This document shows positions 59,512 through 64,000 of a DNA stretch of 64,000 nucleotides, in pieces; the first letter of the stretch is position 1; the number at the start of each line of letters is the position of its first letter. The notes under the pieces are model-generated. The model had not been told where the DNA came from, did not search any database, and saw nothing but the letters and a program-made list of their open reading frames with translations. The position numbers were made by a program, and so were the translations under genes. The DNA comes from Candidatus Omnitrophica bacterium UBA6233 (GTDB lineage Bacteria; Omnitrophota; Gorgyraeia; Gygaellales; Profunditerraquicolaceae): assembly GCA_002440965.1 (NCBI GenBank), contig DJWJ01000011.1, positions 35,756 to 99,755 on the forward strand. Reading direction: 5' to 3'.

Positions 59512-60063
59512 TTATTTTCCACCGCCGGTTGCCTGAGCCTTGCCCACTTTCTTTTTCACGTATTCCCCGACAAAACGAATGCCTTTACCTTTATAAGGCT
59601 CTGGCGGATATATGGCGCGTATCTCGGTCGATACCTTGCCAACCAATGCCTTATCAATACCTCTTATAACTACCTGAGTCGGTTTAGGCGTCTCGATTTT
59701 TATGCCCGCGGGGATAGGAAAATTCACCTGATGGGAAAAACCCAGGCTCATATTCAGAATGCTGCCCTGGACACCCGCTTTAAAACCCACGCCGATTATT
59801 TCCAGCTCTTTTGCATAGCCTTCTGTCACACCCTTGATCATATTCACTATCAAAGCCCGGTACAAACCATGCAAAGACCTGTCCATCTTGGTATCGGCAA
59901 CCCGTTTCACCAAAACCTGGCCATCTTTTATCTCAAGGTTGATCCGGGGAGAAAGCGGAAGATTCAATTTCCCTTTAGCGCTCTCCACTAAAATAACGTT
60001 ATCCTTTACTTCGACTTTGACTTCTTTAGGGACAGTAATAAGTTTTTTTCCTATTCTAGACAT
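59512..60063 (-). CDS. rplF: 50S ribosomal protein L6
   Basis: 183 residues. MSRIGKKLITVPKEVKVEVK and the C-terminal PPEPYKGKGIRFVGEYVKKK; complete. Confidence 0.97.
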   Translation of the reverse strand: MSRIGKKLITVPKEVKVEVKDNVILVESAKGKLNLPLSPRINLEIKDGQVLVKRVADTKMDRSLHGLYRALIVNMIKGVTEGYAKELEIIGVGFKAGVQGSILNMSLGFSHQVNFPIPAGIKIETPKPTQVVIRGIDKALVGKVSTEIRAIYPPEPYKGKGIRFVGEYVKKKVGKAQATGGGK

Positions 60064-60070
60064 ATTTTCC

Positions 60071-60466
60071 TTACCAGATGTAGCCGATAACTTCTCCGCC
60101 TAAACTCATTTCGCGGGCGTCCTTATCGGTCATAATACCTTTAGATGTTGAGATGATTGCCAAACCTCTGCCTCTTAAAACTGTAGGAACCTTTTTGTGA
60201 GTCACGTATAAACGTAATCCTGGACGGGAAATGCGCTTGATATTTCTGATCGCTCCTTTTCCGGCGACATATTTCAAATATATACGGACCTGGCCCTGTT
60301 TCTTATCTTCAATCAATTTAAAATTATCAACGTAACCTTCTTTTTTCAAAATCTCTAAAATAGATTTTATGGTGTTAGAAGCCGGAACATCCACGCTATC
60401 CCTTTTGATCATTGTGGCGTTGCGGATTATCGTAAACACATCAGCTATTAAATCAGTTCTCGACAT
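60071..60466 (-). CDS. rpsH: 30S ribosomal protein S8
   Basis: 131 residues. DLIADVFTIIRNATMIKRDS and GIMTDKDAREMSLGGEVIGY (usual STSKGIMTD), complete. Confidence 0.97.
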   Translation of the reverse strand: MSRTDLIADVFTIIRNATMIKRDSVDVPASNTIKSILEILKKEGYVDNFKLIEDKKQGQVRIYLKYVAGKGAIRNIKRISRPGLRLYVTHKKVPTVLRGRGLAIISTSKGIMTDKDAREMSLGGEVIGYIW

Positions 60467-60483
60467 TATTCTCCTCTATTTTT

Positions 60484-60669
60484 CTACCAGCTTGCTTTTT
60501 TGACTCCCGGGATCATACCCTGCCAAGCCAGTTCCCTGAAACATATACGGCACAATTGAAACCTGCGCAAATAACCGCCGCTTCGGCCGCAGATAGCGCA
60601 ACGATTATGTTTACGCGTCGAAAATTTTGCCTGCCTTTTCCATCTTGCTATTTGTGAATTCTTAGCCAT
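60484..60669 (-). CDS. rpsN: 30S ribosomal protein S14, zinc-binding form
   Basis: 61 residues, short type Z form with [20 protein letters not shown] (two CxxC pairs); complete. Confidence 0.97.
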   Translation of the reverse strand: MAKNSQIARWKRQAKFSTRKHNRCAICGRSGGYLRRFQLCRICFRELAWQGMIPGVKKASW

Positions 60670-60677
60670 AGCCTTTA

Positions 60678-61232
60678 TTAATCCTTATCTGTTTTAAAAG
60701 GGACGCCGAATAATTTCAATATAAGGCGGGCCTCTTCTTTGTTTCTAACATTCCTGATAACAATGGTTATATCCATACCCTGAGTGCGGGTCAATTTATC
60801 GTATTCCATCTCCGGGAAAATTCCCTGCTCGCTAAGGCCTAACGTGTAATTACCCGCCTTGTCAAATGCGTCGGGAGAAACCCCCCTGAAATCACGGATA
60901 CGCGGAAGCGCTATGTTCACTAAGCGATCCAGGAACTCATACATCATGAAACGGCGTAAAGTAACCTTGCAACCTACGGGAGAATTTTCTTTAACTTTAA
61001 AATTTGAGATAGCTTTTTTGGCCCGGCGCATAATCGCCTTCTGTCCGGTAATTAAAGCTAACTCATCCATCGCTTTTTCCAGGATCTTCACATCTTGAAG
61101 CGCTTCCCCCACGCCCATATTCACCACTATTTTTTCAATGCGAGGAACCGCCATCCTGTTCTTGATCTTTAATTCCTGCATCAGCTGCGGAACTATTTCT
61201 TTTCTGTATTTTTCTAATAATCTCGGTAACAT
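60678..61232 (-). CDS. rplE: 50S ribosomal protein L5
   Basis: 184 residues. [20 protein letters not shown] and [20 protein letters not shown]; complete. Confidence 0.97.
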   Translation of the reverse strand: MLPRLLEKYRKEIVPQLMQELKIKNRMAVPRIEKIVVNMGVGEALQDVKILEKAMDELALITGQKAIMRRAKKAISNFKVKENSPVGCKVTLRRFMMYEFLDRLVNIALPRIRDFRGVSPDAFDKAGNYTLGLSEQGIFPEMEYDKLTRTQGMDITIVIRNVRNKEEARLILKLFGVPFKTDKD

Positions 61233-61249
61233 ATTTTCTCTCTCTACTT

Positions 61250-61291
61250 TTAGCTCTTCCTATGAGCTATCAGCTATGAACTATAAGCTAA
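61250..61291. repeat. TTAGCT...AGCTAA imperfect palindrome
   Basis: TTAGCTC, TATGAGCTATCAGCTATGAA, CTATAAGCTAA: repeated AGCTAT units, closable as a hairpin in the rplE-rplX gap; it touches the rplX stop. A looser relative (CTATCTACTGACTACTATCT) is at about 63921-63940. Confidence 0.5.
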
Positions 61292-61599
61292 ATAACTTCT
61301 TTGCAAGATTTGCAGACTCTGGATTTTGTTCCGTCTTTAAGTATTAAAAAACCGACTCTGGCAGCCTTATCGCAATGCTTACAGACCAACATAATATTAC
61401 TCAAGGCTATAGGCATTTCGATTGAAACAATTCCGCCTTTTTGGTCCTGGCGGGTCTGCCGTTTATGCTTCTTGGCTAAATTTATTCCCTCTACAAGAGC
61501 GCGTCCGCTTTCATTAAAAATCTGGATGACTTTTCCTTTTTTCCCTTTATCTTTTCCTTTTATTACCTGGATTATGTCGTTCTTTTTAATTTTTTGCAT
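61288..61599 (-). CDS. rplX: 50S ribosomal protein L24
   Basis: 103 residues. KOW motif KNDIIQVIKGKDKGKKGKVI; the C-terminus has CKHC and CKSC pairs that may bind zinc. Its start overlaps the rplN stop by one base. Confidence 0.97.
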   Translation of the reverse strand: MQKIKKNDIIQVIKGKDKGKKGKVIQIFNESGRALVEGINLAKKHKRQTRQDQKGGIVSIEMPIALSNIMLVCKHCDKAARVGFLILKDGTKSRVCKSCKEVI

Positions 61600-61967
61600 T
61601 AGATTACCTCGGGTGCCAAAGATATAATCTTGGAAAAATTCTTATCCCTTAATTCGCGGGCAACCGGACCGAATACGCGCGTGCCGCGGGGATTATCCTG
61701 ATTATCGATAAAAACAACCGCATTGCGATCGAACCTTAACACTGAACCATCAAGACGCCTGATTGCCTGGCGGGTTCTTACGATAACGGCCCTGCCTTTT
61801 TCGCCTTTTTTAATCGTGGCATCCGGAGACGACTCTTTGATATTCACGTTAATAATATCCCCGATCTCGGCGTTAGGGCAGTTCTTTTTCCCTAAAACTC
61901 CGATCATCGATGCCTTTTTCGCGCCGGTATTATCCGCTACATCTAGTATGGAACGCAACTGAATCAT
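61599..61967 (-). CDS. rplN: 50S ribosomal protein L14
   Basis: 122 residues. MIQLRSILDVADNTGAKKAS and GTRVFGPVARELRDKNFSKI; complete. Confidence 0.97.
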   Translation of the reverse strand: MIQLRSILDVADNTGAKKASMIGVLGKKNCPNAEIGDIINVNIKESSPDATIKKGEKGRAVIVRTRQAIRRLDGSVLRFDRNAVVFIDNQDNPRGTRVFGPVARELRDKNFSKIISLAPEVI

Positions 61968-62249
61968 TTAAATCTCCTCTTTTACTTCTATCTTGGCCGC
62001 TTCGCTGACTTTCTTGATAACTTCAGTTACTCTAAAATGCTTGTCTTTAGAAAGGGGCCGGGTTTCTTCAATCTTTACGGTGTCGCCAAACTTAGCGATC
62101 CCTTTCTCATCATGAGCTTTGAATTTGTTGAAAATCTTAGCAATACGCGAATATTTGGAGTGTTTGCTTATCCTCATAACGCGCACAACCACCGTCTTTT
62201 GCATTTTATTGCTTATTACCGTCCCGATAAACTCTTTTCGCTTTCCCAT
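61968..62249 (-). CDS. rpsQ: 30S ribosomal protein S17
   Basis: 93 residues. GTVISNKMQKTVVVRVMRIS, then IEETRPLSKDKHFRV; complete. Confidence 0.96.
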   Translation of the reverse strand: MGKRKEFIGTVISNKMQKTVVVRVMRISKHSKYSRIAKIFNKFKAHDEKGIAKFGDTVKIEETRPLSKDKHFRVTEVIKKVSEAAKIEVKEEI

Positions 62250-62251
62250 TT

Positions 62252-62452
62252 TTATTCTTTCTTTGAGTTCAAAATAGTTTCGACTACCGCAATGTCTTTT
62301 TTAACCAAAGAGAACAGGTGCGGCTTCTCTACTCTTCCGGTATAACGCTGGGAGTTCAATTTAAAAAGCTCATCTTTCAGGGCTTTCTCTTTCTCCAGTA
62401 ATTCAGCTTTTGATAAGTTGATTAAATCTTTTGCTTTCAGTCTTTTTGCCAT
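62252..62452 (-). CDS. rpmC: 50S ribosomal protein L29
   Basis: 66 residues. KDLINLSKAELLEKEKALKD and TGRVEKPHLFSLVKKDIAVV; complete. Confidence 0.96.
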   Translation of the reverse strand: MAKRLKAKDLINLSKAELLEKEKALKDELFKLNSQRYTGRVEKPHLFSLVKKDIAVVETILNSKKE

Positions 62453-62453
62453 A

Positions 62454-62870
62454 TTATTTATGTATACGTGATATAAATTTTGTCCTGAGTGGTAACTTAT
62501 AGGCTACAAGCCTAAAACACTGACGGGCATACTCTTCGGGAACACCGCCCAATTCAAACATTATCTTTCCTCTTTTAACCACGCAAACCCAATGATCCAA
62601 ATCCCCCTTGCCCTTACCCATACGCACTTCTGCCGGTTTTTTAGTTATTGATTTATCCGGAAAAACCCTAATCCAAAGCTTTCCCCCCTTATGCAGCTGA
62701 CGGGCGATAATGACACGAGCGGCTTCAATCTGGGTATTCTTTAACCACCCGTTGTCCAGGCTTTTCAATCCGAATTCACCGAAGGCTAAATCTGCGCCGC
62801 TGGTGGCTATTCCTCTGCGCTGCCCCTTTTGTAATTTACGGTATTTTACTCTCTTGGGCATTAAAGGCAT
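62454..62870 (-). CDS. rplP: 50S ribosomal protein L16
   Basis: 138 residues. [40 protein letters not shown] (shown in one run) and [20 protein letters not shown]; complete. Either ATG 62870 or 62861 could start it. Confidence 0.97.
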   Translation of the reverse strand: MPLMPKRVKYRKLQKGQRRGIATSGADLAFGEFGLKSLDNGWLKNTQIEAARVIIARQLHKGGKLWIRVFPDKSITKKPAEVRMGKGKGDLDHWVCVVKRGKIMFELGGVPEEYARQCFRLVAYKLPLRTKFISRIHK

Positions 62871-62871
62871 A

Positions 62872-63567
62872 TCAGTTCATCTCCTTTTTAGCCTTTACTT
62901 CTTCGGCCTTAACTTCAGAAACATCCTGAATCACTTTCTTTTCCAAAACATCCCCCTTATATATCCAGACTTTAACACCTATAAGCCCATAAGTAGTAAG
63001 GCTCTCGGCAAAACCATAATCTATATCCGCCCGAAAAGTCTGCAAGGGGACTTTGCCAAGTTTATAAGTTTCGGTCCGGGACATTTCTGCTCCGTTTAGA
63101 CGTCCAGCGCAGCAAACGCGTATACCCTTAACTCCGGCGTTGATTGACTGCTCCATGGCTCGCTTTACGGCCCTGCGAAACGCAACGCGTTTCTCCATTT
63201 GGAAAGCGACGTTTTCAGCAACTAATTGCGCATCCCAAGCAGGCTGCTTTACTTCTTCGATATCAATGGCGATTTCCTGTTTGGCCAAACTATTCAAATC
63301 CCCTCTTAAGCGCTCAATATCGGCTCCGTGACGGCCAATAATAAGCCCGGGGCGAGCGCTAAATATCCTGATTCTAATCTTATCCGCCAATCTATCAATT
63401 ACGATTTTAGATACCGCAGCCTGTTTAAATCTTTTCTTGATGAATTTACGAATGTTATAATCCTGATATATAAATTTAGGGAACTCTTTATGCCCGGCAA
63501 ACCAACGCGAGTGCCATCCCTTGATAAAACCAATTCTTAGAAGTAACGGACTAACTTTTTGACCCAT
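62872..63567 (-). CDS. rpsC: 30S ribosomal protein S3
   Basis: 231 residues. [22 protein letters not shown] domain with [39 protein letters not shown]; complete. Confidence 0.97.
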   Translation of the reverse strand: MGQKVSPLLLRIGFIKGWHSRWFAGHKEFPKFIYQDYNIRKFIKKRFKQAAVSKIVIDRLADKIRIRIFSARPGLIIGRHGADIERLRGDLNSLAKQEIAIDIEEVKQPAWDAQLVAENVAFQMEKRVAFRRAVKRAMEQSINAGVKGIRVCCAGRLNGAEMSRTETYKLGKVPLQTFRADIDYGFAESLTTYGLIGVKVWIYKGDVLEKKVIQDVSEVKAEEVKAKKEMN

Positions 63568-63570
63568 TTA

Positions 63571-63909
63571 TTATTCTCCTGATTTCAAATCTAATTCAAT
63601 CCTGATATGGCAAGTTCTCTTTAAAATCGGTTGCGCCCGGCCAAAAGCCGCGGCCTTAAACCTTTTCCAGCTCGGACCCACATTACATACTGCTTTAGAA
63701 ATATAAAGCTGTTCGATATTAAAACCTTTTACCTTGGCATTAGCAATAGCCGAATTTAATATCTTGATCAAATACTCTTTAGGACGCTTATTAATATTTA
63801 AAAGTAACGCCCGAGCAAAAACCGCATCCTTTCCGCGAATAAGATCCATTACCAGCCTTACCTTAGGCGGCGAAATCCTCAAAAATTTTCCTTCTGCTTT
63901 AGCTATCAT
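63571..63909 (-). CDS. rplV: 50S ribosomal protein L22
   Basis: 112 residues. FLRISPPKVRLVMDLIRGKD and the C-terminal AFGRAQPILKRTCHIRIELD; complete. Confidence 0.97.
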   Translation of the reverse strand: MIAKAEGKFLRISPPKVRLVMDLIRGKDAVFARALLLNINKRPKEYLIKILNSAIANAKVKGFNIEQLYISKAVCNVGPSWKRFKAAAFGRAQPILKRTCHIRIELDLKSGE

Positions 63910-63955
63910 TTTTTCTTTTTCCTATCTACTGACTACTATCTGCTAACTACCCTTA

Positions 63956-64000
63956 TTAGGTTTTCTCTAATGCTTTCTTGGCCTTTACTCCGCCGTGCTT
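63956..64000 (-). CDS. rpsS: 30S ribosomal protein S19, C-terminal end (partial)
   Basis: The window edge cuts the gene. The last 14 codons read KHGGVKAKKALEKT and end in TAATAA. The identity rests mainly on position upstream of rplV; the basic tail after a Gly-Gly fits S19. Confidence 0.75.
   Translation of the reverse strand, partial: KHGGVKAKKALEKT

Noticed and set aside
59233..59991. 252-codon plus-strand ORF
   Set aside because: Antisense shadow of rplR and rplF in a dense ribosomal operon.
1..64000. CRISPR array, tRNA or rRNA genes
   Set aside because: No regularly spaced direct repeats and no tRNA or rRNA pattern were noticed on reading; a covariance-model scan was not possible.

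Overview
The window is a chromosomal segment of a Gram-negative, anaerobic or facultative bacterium of moderate GC (roughly 40-45 % by eye). It has an outer membrane (TonB-dependent receptor, two TonB-like proteins, a LpxL-type acyltransferase) and anaerobic metabolism (class III ribonucleotide reductase). Nearly all genes lie on the minus strand. The gene mix and abundant short palindromic repeats resemble candidate-phylum genomes such as Omnitrophota, but that is an inference from style; no 16S gene is present.

Region 1 (1-16.3 kb) is a vitamin B12 region. One cobalamin riboswitch (about 9315-9440) heads btuB-exbB-exbD-tonB-metE-nrdD-nrdG and a second TonB-like gene. This couples B12 uptake to the B12-independent forms of methionine synthase and ribonucleotide reductase. 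A second riboswitch (about 16030-16207) has its own promoter and intrinsic terminator and heads btuF-btuC-btuD-cobC-cobU-cobT-cobS plus a Dph6-like PP-loop ATPase: inner-membrane uptake and lower-ligand assembly. The corrinoid adenosyltransferase is separate (38987-39490).

Region 2 (16.3-20.3 kb) holds a thioredoxin-fold protein, a GQF-repeat protein, a PIF1-like helicase, a ferredoxin-nitroreductase fusion and a GC-richer methyltransferase.

Region 3 (20.3-37.5 kb) is a defence island: a REP-associated transposase with REP palindromes, a SWIM zinc-finger protein, RhuM, a decayed SIR2-like gene, an Abi_2 (AbiF/AbiD) HEPN protein preceded by a promoter and a strongly folded leader RNA, and a type I restriction-modification operon. 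That operon contains a complete QatABCD anti-phage system between hsdR and hsdS, and a Fic protein with a candidate leaderless antitoxin plus two single-TM proteins between hsdS and hsdM. hsdR is preceded by a promoter and a 29-codon leader ORF spanning a hairpin.

Region 4 (37.5-50.2 kb) holds a secreted PLD-like protein, CobO, envelope lipid/glycan genes, an HD-GYP protein, a free-standing lipoyl domain, dihydrolipoamide dehydrogenase, malate and isocitrate dehydrogenases, a two-subunit aconitase-type enzyme and a PilT ATPase lodged between the aconitase subunits.

Region 5 (50.2-64 kb) has an aminotransferase and then, in reverse, the S10-spc-alpha ribosomal superoperon from rplQ/rpoA to the 3' end of rpsS, with secY, adk, map, infA and rpmJ, but no rpmD (L30). 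Several dispersed repeat families occur in the gaps: GGGGACGGTTCT REPs, AT-rich palindromes of about 130 bp, CCCCGAG hairpins and GTTCGACTC repeats. One AT-rich copy forms the 5' end and signal peptide of btuF.
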